64,000 nt of DNA from Nymphaea colorata (taxonomy: Eukaryota > Streptophyta > Magnoliopsida > Nymphaeales > Nymphaeaceae): assembly GCF_008831285.2 (NCBI RefSeq), contig NC_045142.1, positions 12,598,716-12,662,715 on the forward strand. The letters run 5' to 3'. The notes beneath the pieces are model-generated. The model worked only from the letters and a program-made list of their open reading frames with translations. It made no database searches and was not told where the DNA came from. This document shows, piece after piece, positions 1-11,963 of this stretch. The position numbers were made by a program, and so were the translations under genes. Within the stretch, counting starts at the first letter, position 1, and each line of letters begins with the position of its first letter.

Positions 1-1399
1 CTATGACTATCTGTCTTCATTAGGTTCTCACTATGTAATGAATGATGCTCATTGATTGGGTGGCTGAAAGGATGAGGGATTAGTGGGAAAAAAATGCAAC
101 AATGTCATATACATTTTCACTATAAACTTTTGTTTGTACATACTTGTACTACTTTTTAGTTGTTTGAGACTAAGACTTGAGAGCCGTGGCTCTTCGACAT
201 ATGTATAAAGTTAATATTTTTATTAATATGTGTTTTTCATTAACTGATAGGATATATCATGTCGTGTGCTAACTACGTAGGCAAGTTATTTGTATGCAAA
301 AGAGAGATCAGGCCTACCCCAACTATATAGTGAGTGATTATTTCGCTTCCGTTGAGTCATAGTGACCCTACAAAAAAGAAAAAGTCTGTCATTATTTCCT
401 TTTTGAGTTTAGTTGTGTATGACATTGGAGCATACACATGCTCTTTTTCTTCTCCATCAGTCAAGGCCTCATCTTTTTCACCATCAAAATAGAATGGCCT
501 CTGGTACATTGAGATTTGATGCCTTTCCCTCTCCCCCTCTCCCTCTCACCATCCATCTTTTGAAAAGGGCCCCTGTTGTCTCCTCTTCTCTCTATTTCAA
601 GGTCGTTATTGACATATCCTTGTTATGATATTTAAGGAGCTGATTGCCTTGCCTTTCTTGAAAATCATAAGTTTTGTTTTTGCAAGTTCTCGATCAATTG
701 GTAATTTGTCTTGTTGCCTTGGTAGGTATAATAGATGCATTTGTATGCTCAACAGTTGCTTGTAAGAAACTATCGATCATCTCAAGTTTTATAATTCAAT
801 GGTTTTGGTTGTTTTGCTTGTAAGATTGGATTATGATTTTCAACATGCTTATTAGCTTTTGAAATTAGGTTTGGACTAGTATAAGTAATATTTCTCAGCA
901 AACGAGTGCACATATTGCACACTGCAGCCAAGATATTAGTAGTGATTCCCCTTTTGAAGTTGATTGTCTCTTGGTCTTGGAATCATATATAAGAAATGAA
1001 TCCTTGAGCATCTTTTAGTTTTAATTTGTCGCTGTTGTTGGTTTAATGAACTTTGGACAATTGGATTGCTCTTTGAAGTTTTTGATTGTTTGGAATTGTA
1101 TGAAATTGCTTTGAAATGTGAGCTTTTTCTTATTCAGAATGTGGTGTTTTGCTTTCATTTGCTTTGTACCGTAGATAACATGGTTGCTTTTGTTTGTGCA
1201 AAATGAAGAGACTAATAAAGCACTTACCAGTCTCTAGTCTTGATGGAGTTTAGGCGCTTAACTGCAACAAGGCATGTCTGGCTTTCCTTGTTCTGCTAAT
1301 CACACGCATTTTCTTTTTAACAAGCTTTCCTTTCGTCTCCTCCAAAATTTCTCCGCTCCCCAATTTGCCTACTAGCATCACGAAAGATCACATGTCTCT
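1..1399. other. AT-rich intergenic DNA, no gene recognised
   Basis: I see no conserved coding frame, RNA gene or element terminus here. The only long open frame (413-628) is short, has no recognisable domain and lies in ordinary AT-rich sequence. The segment ends where similarity to 43968 onward begins, near the shared string GTTGAGTCGTTGACTGATGA. Confidence 0.5.
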
Positions 1400-1464
1400 T
1401 CCATGTTGAGTCGTTGACTGATGAAGACGACTGAATGCCATATTGCAGCTATAACTGCTGCATG

Positions 1465-1777
1465 TAGAGCTGGGCATGGGGCGTGCCGGAATGGACCAGC
1501 TTGATTTACATAAAAAAAATATTTTTTCATATGATTTAATATACAATATAATTAATTACAATAAAACGCATATAATTATATATAAAAATAAAATAATATT
1601 TAAAAAATAAGTTACTGGGTCTGCTCGACCTAGCCTAATAATTTATTGGGCACATTGGCAACCAATTTTAGGGTCCGAGCCCAAGTTGGACTGGGCATCA
1701 GGTACCATTATGTACGAGGACTGAGTCATGCTAGGTATTGAGTACCCATCAGGTACCCAGCCAGACGTTCACCTCTA
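1465..1777. mobile_element. hAT-type MITE, GC-rich ends and AT-rich core
   Basis: The left end starts TAGAGCTGGGCATGGGGC and the reverse complement of the right end starts TAGAGGTGAACGTCTGGC, an imperfect terminal inverted repeat of a type common in plant hAT MITEs. The core is very AT-rich. A decayed copy sits at the same relative place in unit C (about 44032-44310), so it was present before the duplication. Flanking 8-mers are only loosely alike. It has no coding capacity. Confidence 0.6.
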
Positions 1778-2326
1778 GCTATCCACCAATTTGTTTTAAT
1801 GTCAAATATAAGGGTATTGAAGAACTAGAGGGAAGGACGTGAGGGCTTTTTTTATTCAAATTTGAATTCAAATGAGCAAAAAGTCATGGCTTGATTGTTA
1901 CAACTGCAAGCAAATCCGGTGTGGAATCCAAATCGCATTGGAATTTTTGATATATCTAAATTCACATTCCAGTCCCGAACTCCCAAAGCAACTATTGTTA
2001 ATATTGAAAGCCAGACTTAGAATACACGCACAGATCCCTTTGTTGTTTTGCATTATAGTATAAGATATTATATAATTGGTTATTCAACAGAATCCGAATG
2101 GATTTTATTTTCCAAAACTGAATCTTACGTGAATTTTTATTCATGTTTCAGTTCCTGCGGTCTAGTCAATATTTTATATAAAATCCATTGACATTCTTAT
2201 GAAGCAAGAGCTCCAACTCATTCGTTGTCCCTTTTATCAGAAGGCTGAGCTTCAACCCCAAGACTTGCAAGGGGAACAGTACACCATTAGAAGACAATAA
2301 ATGGTAGAGAAGTGAGACGTCTTTTA

Positions 2327-4190
2327 GGTGGCTTTTGATGCAGTGGAAATATACTGTTCAACTAGAAAAAAAAATCAAATTTTTAAAAAAATTTCCTTTC
2401 CATCAAACGAGGAAAGGAAAAAGTAACCGTTGAACCCATTCCCGAAAATATCTTTCCGGAAATTTTTTTCCGCCTGAGAGCTGGAAAAAATTTGCAGAAA
2501 TATTTTTTTGGCCATTGGCGCTTCTCCTCGCGCCCAGCCTCTCTTCTTGTCTTGCTCTTCTCATCTTCATCCTCGGCAGTGCTTCACCCTGCTGCTTGCT
2601 CAACCCCCACCGCAGCCTCAACACCACTGCCCGTTACTCCTCCTTGCATCTTTCTCATTCTGCTGAAACGAGTCTCGCTCAAAACCCTCTCACTCTCTCA
2701 CTCGAAACCCTCGCTCCAAGCCCTCGTGTTTTTCTTTTTCACCCAACCTGCCTTTGTCACGCCTTTACCCTTCGTCACTCCTTTACCCTTCTCTTGCACA
2801 TCAGCATGTTAAATTGTTTACAACCATAATGCTATTGATGAAATCTACGTTGATCTTGCTTTTGCTTTGTTAAGGTGAGAGCTTTTAAACTAAGATAATC
2901 AATTTTAGGTTGAATTCCCTTCTGTTAAAATGAGTCCTTTGTGAGCCTTCTAATCTCTTCCTTCATTTTTATAGCCATCTGCCTGCAATCTTGTACAACA
3001 TAGAAGCTGCCAGTGCTTCTGCATATGCATCTGTTCCTGTATCTGTATTCACAAACCTTTTATCTTTGATGACATTCTTCAGGTGCTGTTTGATGGTTTA
3101 GCCTCGATGGTTCTTTCATGAGGTCCAGCATGAACTTGCTTATGGAGAACATAGATAGTTTAAAAGCTCCCCACCTTAACAAAGCATAATCTTAAGTATT
3201 TCTAGCAGGTTAAGTAGTTGATGTTGCCTCGCTGAAACTTGCTACTATCGTCTTTGATTTTCAACTCATGTGATTAGAACTTTAGAAATGTTAATGGACT
3301 TATTTATGAACTTGTTGGCTAATGTAGCTTTGAAATTTCATAGATGCGGATGCTTGCAAAAGATCGAGAGAAGCCACCCGATGGATTCATGTGCCCAGGT
3401 GGCTGGAAGGTTCTAGTTGAGTACCATGAAAGTTTTGCTCCTGCAGGTAGCAGCAGCAAAACTCGTGAACCTGTCCCTGTTTAATATCAAGTTTGCTGTT
3501 GAGAAAACATATCTGTGGAACTTCTTTATATAATGTCAATTCAAAACTATGCATTTTCATAACAGGCTCAACCTAGCACCTTGGGCAACACTTGGCAGAC
3601 CGGCATTGTGATGCTTGTGTTTGTAAAATAGTTTGCTGCCATTGAACCTTAATGGGCAATAGCATTTAGAACTAAAGCAGCAACTGAACAGTATGATGTT
3701 TCTTGTTCTCAATGGTTGTTTGTCGTTACAATTCCCTGCTTCCTGAAGGGATAAGACTGGGCATTGTTGGTTATTTATTTATTTGATGTGGTTATAATTC
3801 ATTTTGTTGTCTCTTTCATTTTCTTCTTCTTTTCTCCGCCCCATGCCAAAATTCTGTTAAGGCCTAGTTAAAATTTCTCCGAGTTAAAAATTTTTGAGTT
3901 TTTTTGGGGATGAAGTTTGATAGATGGTTTATTATTTATCCGTGTGTTTAAGAAACTATATCAAAGTAAATCTGAAAATATATTTCCTTATTATCAAACT
4001 AAGAAATAATTTTCTGAAAATCTGAAAATATATATTTTTTTCATCAAACTAAAAAATATATTTCTGAAATTATATTTCTCAATCATCACACACACATCAA
4101 AATGGGAATCGAAAAGATTTTTCCCATTCATTTTTTCAAAGAAATATATTTCAAAAATATATTTCCAATTCGAGACCATCAAACGCCACC
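2327..4190. mobile_element. Non-autonomous PIF/Harbinger-like element (1.86 kb)
   Basis: The ends are inverted repeats: GGTGGCTTTTGATG on the left and CATCAAACGCCACC on the right, each flanked by TTA (2324-2326 and 4191-4193). A TTA target duplication is characteristic of PIF/Harbinger elements. Unit C has the uninterrupted site near 44882. The right subterminal region (3965-4180) repeats blocks like ATCAAACTAA and AAAATATATTTC. No transposase is seen. The interior is host-like, including an exon-like frame at 3344-3484, so it may be a gene-fragment carrier. Confidence 0.7.
3344..3484 (+). pseudogene. Exon-like 46-codon frame inside the Harbinger-like element
   Basis: Directly after a splice-acceptor-like CATAG there is an open frame from ATG to TAA with coding-like composition, containing DGFMCPGGWKVLVEYHESF. 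A possible donor (CTGCAG then GTAGC) lies inside it. I do not recognise the family and assign no function. The position inside a TIR element suggests a captured host gene piece, but a chance frame is possible. Confidence 0.35.
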
Positions 4191-5042
4191 TTAATGTCTT
4201 AAACTTTGATGGCAGTCTTCATATTCCCCTCTTTGTTGCTTATCAAGTTTGATTGTGAAACAGAGTGAGAAGAACTGAATCGGAAAGTATGACTCCACTC
4301 CAATTTTTTTCATTTTCCCCTAAAATCAAACGATTGGACGTGTTCGAAAGAAGAGACAAAATGTCTGACAAAGACAAAAATTGTTGGGGAAAGGAATTTT
4401 CAACATGTTTTGGTGCAGGTGTCACGATAAGCAAATCTGAATGAGGGGTATAACACCGTCAAGACAGAGCGTCTCTCACTTGGAAATGGACCGCCTTAGC
4501 GGCACTTCAGGGACCCCAGACTTGGGCATTCTTTGTGGGTGTTCCGTTTTAAATTTGGTGGCCGAATTTCTAAGTGTTGTTGAAAGTATCTTTTTAAAAG
4601 CTTTGACTGCCAAAGGAACACCACTGAGACCTGGGAAACTTGTGAAAGACCCTTTCACAATTGTTGAAATGCAACAAGCAGTATATCTTTATAATTCTAC
4701 TTGAGGGTATGAGTCAAGAAGGATCTAAGTAGTTGAAGTAAAGCCTAGACAAGCAAAAGAAACAGAATGGAAATGTACCAAGTGAACAAATACACGAGAA
4801 ACAAAATAACATTGGTCTCATCCTCATGATCAAATATGTAAATGAAGCTTTTCCCCATAAAGAGAGATGATTACATGAAGAATTCCGCATGAAGAATTCC
4901 GGTGCACCAACATTACAAGAAATTACTTGGTGAAAAGAATAATTTACTTCCCTTGGTCAAAATCAGGAGTAAGAAGATGACAAATCATGTGCTGTACAAG
5001 TAACAATATCCTGCCCTCTGGGAACAAACTTTGTTTGGAAGC

Positions 5043-5224
5043 TTATGCTTCAGGTTCACGTTCTTCTAATGGAGCTGCAACCATAGGTAATGAACTTTGT
5101 GACGCTGCACTGGTTGACGGAGCCGGAGACTTTTCCATAATACCTCTGACATTGTATTTCTCAAACACTCTCCTGTGGTTCTCCGCCCACCAGACTTCAG
5201 CTTGTCGTTCAACATTTTTTTCTG
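5043..5224 (-). pseudogene. PRAF terminal exon, copy A (frameshifted)
   Basis: On the minus strand this matches the last exon of the intact PRAF gene (25714-25897), including the BRX core [13 protein letters not shown] and [12 protein letters not shown] and the acidic tail. Two bases are missing just after the A-run at the exon start, which shifts the frame into an early TGA. The copy therefore cannot encode the C-terminus in the spliced frame. The acceptor AG is kept. Confidence 0.8.
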
Positions 5225-6118
5225 CTGGTGAAAGAATAAATGTTAATTGACAATGAAGGTTTTCAAAATCACTGTGCTGCGTATGGATGAGATGTGGATT
5301 ATTAGACGGGTTGGCTTAACCAGAAAATTTTTCTCTTACACCATGTCACGATTACCTTGACCCATCTGAACAACACCAGAACAGAGAAAGTGATGTAACT
5401 CTAAAAATGCCTGACGAGTCAGTCAATATCTAAGGTGTACATTTACACAGAGGAATCACATCTCGTAAGTGAGATTTAGTTGACAACATAAAACCCTGAC
5501 ACTAGTTTATCCTCCTCCCTAGGGCCTATGCATGCTTTGGTTTATGCAGGAAGTAGCTCCCATGGGTTTTGAAATCTGACTACCTTATTGACAGTTGAAG
5601 CCTCGCCTGCTACACCAAACACTCTTGGTATTTATACTTAATAAGTATTTGTATGTAAATAAATGTAAACATGGATAGAGAAACATATAAACTTACATAA
5701 TCAGCAGGGGAAGAGAGGAAGTGGGATCTGGTGGGGTGTGGGGGAGAGAGAGCAAGAGTGGAGGGGATGGTGTGTGGAGGAGGAGGTGGTTATGCAGTGC
5801 TTGCTCATAAGCCAGTTAAAAACTTATTTCCACACAAGCAGCTAACAAGATAAATACAAATCAAGCAAAAGCATAAGAATGGAATAGATGACAACACATT
5901 TGAGGTTTGGCCTAATGCTTCACACGTACTTTCTAATAAGCCAAGCAAGAGACTGTATAAACTTAAAAAGTAAAGGTAATAATACAAATGACAATACAAA
6001 AAAAACATAACTAAATAGATAAGAATGCTCATGCAAGTGCATATGGAACAAAAAGCACACATAAATTTCAAAAAATGGCATTTGTATAGACTTAAATCTC
6101 ATTTTCTTACAGAGAGAA

Positions 6119-6152
<34 letters not shown>

Positions 6153-6155
<3 letters not shown>

Positions 6156-6598
6156 AATCTCACTTTTTTGAGAACTCTGGTTCCATCACGAAGGCGTGAA
6201 AGTGTAACATAAACACCAGACTCAAATTGCTTGATCCACTGTGCTTCTACTTCATCTTTTTCCTTCGTGTAGAGGTTACAGCTGATAAACCACTCTCAAA
6301 GTTTTGATTAGACTTTGCTTCCGAACCACCACCGTAAACCAGTTTATTGGTCTGTACTCTTTCACCATCACTATCATGTGAGACCATATCAGTTTCTGTC
6401 ATGTGTATCAGCCATATCACAGATCAGTGATGGATTATCAAATGAGGTTCGTTGAGGATCAGAAGAGTCATGTGCTACGGAATAAGTGGAAACTTGTCCC
6501 TCATTTCTCTCCATGTCTTCAACTTGCAGAAAAGTAAGAGATGATGACTGACAGATGTCACTTGGGCAATGGCATAAAGATGATGTATCAAATTTTGA
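6153..6598 (-). pseudogene. PRAF BRX-exon, copy A (truncated)
   Basis: This is similar to the penultimate PRAF exon (26816-27351): it keeps the donor side (ATTCAG then GTCTCTC) and the segment equivalent to [17 protein letters not shown]. Several deletions are present; for example the stretch between MVSHDSD and ADTHDR is shortened. The upstream part of the exon is replaced by the copia-1 LTR at about 6599. A GA microsatellite lies just beyond the donor at 6120-6150. Confidence 0.75.
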
Positions 6599-6851
6599 GT
6601 TGAACAATAGAGGAAGGAAATGGTGGTGGTGGTGGGGGGGGGGAGAGAGAGAGAGAGAGAGAGAAGAGAGAGAAACGAACAAGCTGTCTTCATTATCTTA
6701 CCCTAATCTCTACTTAAAGAGAGATTAGGGTTCGGCTGAATACCTTACACATAAGAGACACATAAAAATGTAAAATGACATAAGAAGACTCTAACTTCTA
6801 AATAATTAGAAAACTACCAAACTTAAATATAAACTTTCTAATTTCAACACT
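6599..6851 (-). repeat. Copia-1 3' LTR
   Basis: On the minus strand a purine-rich tract (GAGGGAGAG) is followed by TGTTGAAATTAG, a typical LTR start. The other end is placed at about 6599, at the break with the PRAF BRX exon, where the sequence ends ...GTTCAACT. The LTR holds a (GA)n/(G)n run at 6630-6672. The exact end is uncertain because the 5' LTR is not available. Confidence 0.55.
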
Positions 6852-6856
6852 CTCCC

Positions 6857-7180
6857 TCAAGCTGGAGCATATATATCAACCATGTTTAGCTTGTCATAAC
6901 ATCTAGAAAAATCACCAATAGGAAGAACCTTAGTAAACATATCTGCTACCTGATCTTCAGAAGATACATGAATCGTAGACACAACATCTCCTTGTATAAG
7001 GCCTCGAACGTAATGACAATCCACCTCTATGTCTTTTGTTCTCTTATGAAATACTGGATTATTTGCAATATAAGTAGCATCCTTGTTATCACAGTACATT
7101 TTCATAAGAAGAGGAACATGAATATTCATATTTGTTAGCATAAATTTAACCCATGTCATCTCAGCAGCCGTTTGAGCCAT
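6857..7180 (-). pseudogene. Copia-1 RNase H
   Basis: The 107-codon frame carries Copia RNase H motifs: the aspartate in MYCDNKDATYIANNPVFH, the block RTKDIEVDCHYVR, and QVADMFTKVLP near the C-terminus. It sits directly before the polypurine tract. The start of the domain is broken, so the polyprotein is not intact. Confidence 0.8.
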
Positions 7181-7559
7181 TGCCCTATATTCAGATTCTG
7201 CACTTGATCTACAAAGTACAAACTACATTTTGTTTATTGCTTTTCAATGGTGGATTTTCTGTCATCAAGAGAATATTGCATAGTCAACATCACTGTAAGC
7301 AACAATTTCTAAAAATTCGCCTTTCTTAAAAAAAAGACCTCTGTCCAGGGATGACTAGATATTTCAAAACCATCAATGTAGCACCCAATGGACTTTTCTA
7401 GGCTTTTCCATAAACCGACTTAGTTTCCCAACAATAAAACTAATGTCTGCCCTTGTCACAATGACATAAAAAAAATTGCCAATGAAAGACCTGTAAGATC
7501 ATAAATCTACTAGCTCAGATTGATTGCCATGCAGATGAAGACGTGAATTCATAGGAAGA

Positions 7560-8090
7560 TTAGCCGGCTTGGTTCCTAGCATCCCTGTTTTCTGCAGTAG
7601 TATATAACATTCTCTGAGATAACACTGCACCTTCTTTGTTATGCACAACCTCAATCCCAAGAAAATATCGCAAGTGACCAAGAACTTTCGTGACAAAGTG
7701 CTTCTGAAGGAAAGTCTTTGTAGCCGAGATTTCTTGATCACAATCACCTATTAAAACAATGTCATCAACGTATACTACCATAACAACTATACATTTGGAG
7801 GTCTTCTTGATGAATAGAGAATGATCCAAAGGAGATCTTTCAAATCCACACTGTGAAACCCCCTTAGATAATTTGTGGAACCACGCCCTGGGACTTTTTT
7901 TGAGTCCATAAATTGCCTTCTTCAGACGACACACTTTAGTACACTCCCCCTGACGCTCGAATCCTACGGGTTGCTGCACATATATAGTCTCCTCAAGATC
8001 ACCATAAAGGAAGACATTCTTCACATCAAGCTGATACATAAACCAATCGGAGTGTACCGCAATAGAAATAATGAGCCGAATAGTACTCAA
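7560..8090 (-). pseudogene. Copia-1 reverse transcriptase
   Basis: The 176-codon frame has the Copia RT signature: YQLDVKNVFLYGDLEE, the KAIYGLKKSPRAWF block, the catalytic VVYVDDIVLIG, and the LGHLRYFLGIEV block. Upstream and downstream parts are in other frames, so the polyprotein is broken. A small piece of the RT N-terminus is at 8213-8419. Confidence 0.88.
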
Positions 8091-8384
8091 CCTAGCAAAA
8101 GAAAGAACGTCTCAAAGAAGTCAACTCCATATGTCTGAGTGTAACCCTTAGCCACTAATCGAGCCTTATATCTCTCTACAGACCCATCTGAATGGTACTT
8201 GACTATAAATATCTATTTGGAGCCAACAATATTACAATTTTCATGTGGATCAACCAATTCCCAAGTACCATGCTGTAAAAGAGTATCCATCTCATCTTGC
8301 ATAGCTTTCCACCATTTACAATCTAGTAGTGCCTGTTGATGACTAGTTGGTACAGTATGGAATGACATACCCTTAAAGAAACTG

Positions 8385-9602
8385 CTATAAGTTGTCATCA
8401 AGATGGTCAGTGGAAACACATTGTGAGATAGGATGCATGGTACATTGTCTTTTGCCTTTGTGTAGGGCTATAGGCAAGTCTTGAGAAAGATCAATGTCAG
8501 GTATACTTACTTCAATGGAGCTGACATCTTGAGAATATTTTGATGGTCGACCATGAGAAGGATCCAGTCGAAGAGTGTAGACCAATGGAGGGTCCTGGAA
8601 CCTATTCATAGTCGGAGTAGGAGAGGAAAAAGATTGCAACGGGATTGGAGGAATAGGTAGAGGAATAGGACACAACACCTCAAGGGACACAAAAGTAGGA
8701 CTAAAGTATGACTGACACTCGAAGAAAATGACATGCACACTGATATACTCCTTGTGAGTTACCGGATCAAAGCATTTGTAACTTTTTTTGTTTCGAGGAT
8801 AGCCAATGAATACACACTTAATGGCTTGAGCAGCAAGTTTATCATGTTTAGGCCCAAGGATGTGAACAAAACAGATGCAACCAAATACTTTTGGCGCAAC
8901 AAGAAATAAGCTTCGATTGGGATAAACAAGTTTAATCGGTACTTTGTTGTCAATGGAGGATGACCGTAAACAATTTGTCAAGTAACAAGCCATGAGTATG
9001 GCATCGCCCCATAAGTACGCAGGTACATGATTATGAAGCATTAGGGTACGAGCAACAATTAGAAGTGGCCTATGTTTTCTTTTGGCAACTACATTCTGTT
9101 CTGAAGTATGAGGGCATGTAAATTGGGAAGATATACCATTTTCAGCATAAAAGGTCATTAAGATAGATGATTTGAACTCAATAGCATTATCAGTGGGAAT
9201 ACACTTAACCATATAACCAAACCGAGTTTTTAATTCAATCATCAATTTTTTTAGAATACAAACTACTTTAGACCTTTCTTTCAAAAGAAATACCCAACTA
9301 ACTCGAGAATATTCATCAACAATGACCAAAAAATACCTAAACTTAGACCGGCTAGCAACCTTACTAGGACGCCACACATCAAAATGAAGAAGATCAAACA
9401 ACCCTTGACTCGATGGACTGAGACACGAAGGAAAACTACAACAAGTATGCTTCCCAAGTTGACAAGCCTCACATTGAAATGACTCTGGGATTGAAAGATG
9501 AAATAGGATGGAATGGAGCTTCGACTCTAAAGGATGACCTAGCCTGAGATGCCACTGAAATGATGTAGACTTTGATATAGAAGAGGTAGCAACAAGACCC
9601 AT
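8385..9602 (-). pseudogene. Copia-1 GAG-pre-integrase and integrase core
   Basis: This 405-codon frame is the longest coding piece of the element. It has the zinc-binding end of the pre-integrase domain (WHLRLGHP, then CEACQLGKH), the integrase core with FDVWRPSK, VDEYSR and PTDN aspartates, the RLH-like block AYLWGDAILMACYLTN, and the Copia C-terminal FGCICFVH ... FIGYPRNKKSYKCFDP. Some conserved positions are changed and the frame ends before RT. Confidence 0.88.
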
Positions 9603-9632
9603 AGGAGCCGACAGGATGTAGACACCCCCTTT

Positions 9633-10199
9633 TCAATATCTGCCACCAATCGTCTCCCCAGTTTGTAAGTCCTGAAATGAGCATGAACCAAGGTAAAAAA
9701 TAATGCGACAGTATAAATCAGTAGTCAACTGTTTAACGGGAGGCAAATGGGATGAAAAATCAAAAGCGTATAAGACATGTGGAAGGATCATGGACTGAGA
9801 AAGTTTCACATCTCCATAACCCAATATAGGAGACATTCTACCATCTGTAATTTTGACATGACATGGCTAAGAGAATCTATGCAAAGTGGTGAAAGAACCA
9901 GGTCTACTGCAGACATGTCTCGATGCACCTGAGTCAATAATCCAAGAGATACCTGAATCAGTCATGGATGTACCCATAGAGTGGACTCTATCAGTCAAAC
10001 CTGTGGATGAAGCCTGTGAGGCTTTCTATGTCATACTCAGATTTGTCAATGCTAACTATAATTGTCTCTAGTACTGAACTAGAAGAGTTGTCTTCTGTAG
10101 GAGAGGCTACATATGCAGAGCCCATAGGAGGATGAGCAACACTCTTGCCCTGATTGGTCACGATACCCCTGCCCAGTGATATAGTGGGTGGATGACCAT
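9633..10199 (-). pseudogene. Copia-1 gag end and protease fragment
   Basis: The minus strand near 9911-9944 encodes WIIDSGASRHV, the aspartic protease active-site motif of Copia polyproteins. The 9633-9836 frame continues into the pre-integrase region (FQDLQTGETIG). Frames change between the pieces. The fragment is cut at 10199/10200 where copia-2 begins. Confidence 0.7.
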
Positions 10200-10485
10200 T
10201 GTTAGAATACAATGTATAGGGAACCGGATCCGGATATGGACCCGGTACCCATGGGCATGGGAACCGAGGACGTGCTCGGTTCCCTAAGCGGGTCTCTCTT
10301 CCTCCCTCGTTTTATTCTATCATTTATTGTAATTGTTGATTAAGTGAATAGAGTTTTCTCCCTCCTAGGGTTGCGGTTTTGCCCCTAGGTTAGAGCTTCC
10401 TCGTGGTTTTTCACCTCGTTCCGAGGTTTTCTACGTATATCCTGTGATGGCTTTTCTTCTCCCCTTTTTACTGCGTGTTTCTACA
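10200..10485 (+). repeat. Copia-2 5' LTR
   Basis: It begins TGTTAGAATACAATG and ends TGTTTCTACA, directly followed by the primer-binding site. That makes a 286 bp LTR with TG...CA ends. Only one LTR is present, so its boundaries rest on the left junction with copia-1 and the adjacent primer site. Confidence 0.75.
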
Positions 10486-10497
10486 TGGTATGAGAGC
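10486..10497 (+). other. Copia-2 primer-binding site
   Basis: TGGTATGAGAGC follows the LTR. It differs at one position from TGGTATCAGAGC, the usual plant Copia site complementary to initiator methionine tRNA. Confidence 0.75.
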
Positions 10498-10575
10498 CAA
10501 AATCCTGCTGTTTGGCTTCTTTGTTCGTATGTGATTTAGGGTTTTTCTTGGAACCCTAAGTCTGAACCCTTGTTC

Positions 10576-10800
10576 CGCCACCGACGCAACCGCCGCGACG
10601 CAGCCCGCCGACGCATTCCCGCCCGCCGTCGCCTGGTGTGCCGCCGCCTGGCCCCTTTTTTCCCGCCGTCGCCTGGTTTTCTCCCACCGCCGGCACCTGG
10701 TTTTTTCCCGCTGCCGTCGCTTGGTTTTTCCCGCCGCCGCCGCCTGGTCTTTTCCCGCCGTCGCCTGGCCTTTCTTCCGTCGTCGCCTGGACTGCCATCG
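10576..10800 (+). repeat. Degenerate GC-rich tandem repeat in the copia-2 leader
   Basis: About seven imperfect units of roughly 25-35 bp share the core CCGCCGTCGCCTGG. They are GC-rich, in sharp contrast to the surroundings. If translated from an upstream ATG in the gag frame they would give a Pro/Phe-rich run, but the natural gag start is more likely at 10884, which leaves the array in the leader. Confidence 0.7.
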
Positions 10801-10883
10801 CAGCTTGCTATTCTGCCGCTGCTCGTCCTCGCCCTGTGCTTTTTTTGGTATACTTTGACTGTTGGATTTCTGTTGTGGTTGTT

Positions 10884-11963
10884 ATGGCTGAAGAGATGCC
10901 CTCCAAGACCGATGTTACCTTTGACACGGGCAGCAATACCAAGAGCAAAAACTTGCCTGTTCAAGTCACCTCTATTCGGCTGAACAAAGGCAATTATCTC
11001 TCTTGGTCTGCTGCGCTTAAAATTGGGATCACTAGTCGCGGTCGTCTGCCCTATATCACTGGGGAGAAACCTGCGCCTAGTAAAACTGATCCTGGATGGG
11101 CGACTTGGGCGTTGGAAGATAGTCAAGTTAAGGTTTGGATTATTAGTCCTGTTTCTGTTGATATTCAGCCCCTTATTTTGCATAAGTTGACCTCATATGA
11201 CATGTGGACTGTGCTTGCGAGGATGTATGGCCGTAAAAAGAGAGTCCTGCGTACTTACCAGATTAAACGCAACATCTATTCTCTTAAACAGGGTGACTTG
11301 TCTATGGCATCTTTCTATGCAGCCCTGAAGACTAAATGGGAGGAACTGGATTATCATGTGAATGATGACTGGAATTGTGGTTCTGATCATGAACTGTACT
11401 GGCAGAAAGAATGGATGGACCGCACTTTTATTTTTCTAGGAGGTCTGCGTGATGAGTTTGAATCCATTAAGAGTCAAATTCTCAATTGTGATGAGACCCC
11501 TGGGATTGAGGAGGTGTATGCCCGGGTGGAATCTGAGGAACAACGCCGTCAAGTGATGCATATTGACTCTAGTCATGGTAGTTCACCCTCTGCTTTTGTT
11601 AGCCGTGCTCCAGGGACTGGGCAGCGTACTATCTGGCGGTGCAGTCATTGTAACAAGTTGGAGCACTCTGTTGATTTTTGTTGGGATCTTCATCCTGAAA
11701 AGAGGCTCACCCGTGGTCGCCCTTCCTCTGGTAGGCGGGGTCCTCCTGTGCCCGATACTAGCTCTCTCAGTGTTGACAAACCGAAGTTTTCTTCTGATCA
11801 ACTAAAGGAATTACAAGCTTACATTAGCCGATTATCTACTACTAAGGAGGAAGCCTCCACGTTTGAGGGAGCTCAGTTAGCCCAAGCTCTCGTTGCCACA
11901 AGTGATCAAGGTAATTCCTTACTTGGTGATTGGGTTGTGGACAGTGAGCTACTCATCATATGA
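10884..11963 (+). pseudogene. Copia-2 gag (UBN2-type) with CCHC knuckle, into protease
   Basis: I place the start at MAEEMPSK, after the GC-rich array. The frame has the Copia gag N-terminal block (LNKGNYLSWSAALK), the retrotrans_gag/UBN2 region (YDMWTVLARMYG ... LKQGDLSMASFYAALKTKW), and a zinc knuckle CSHCNKLEHSVDFC (CX2CX4HX4C). It runs into the protease at VVDS. Compared with the family's conserved DSGA motif, one base is missing there, the frame shifts and ends at TGA. Gag itself is open. Confidence 0.85.

Larger units (their letters stand above)
1400..6598 (-). repeat. Duplicated unit A: downstream flank and 3' exons of a PRAF gene copy
   Basis: Once insertions are removed, this block aligns with 43968-47438 (unit C), and its part from about 4390 also aligns with 25040-27351 (unit B, the intact gene). 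Order and strand are the same in all three. It holds the shared flank (1400-2326, 4191-5042) and the last two PRAF exons. The Harbinger-like element at 2327-4190 is absent from unit C, so it arrived after the duplication. Copia-1 truncates the block on the right at about 6598. Confidence 0.8.
6599..10199 (-). mobile_element. Copia-1: Ty1/copia retrotransposon, minus strand, 5' part missing
   Basis: Read on the minus strand, the order is protease, GAG-pre-integrase, integrase, reverse transcriptase, RNase H, polypurine tract and 3' LTR, which is the Copia order. The coding sequence has several stops and frameshifts. It inserted in the BRX exon of unit A (junction about 6598) and is itself interrupted at 10200 by the 5' LTR of copia-2. 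Its gag and 5' LTR are not found on the other side. Confidence 0.85.
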
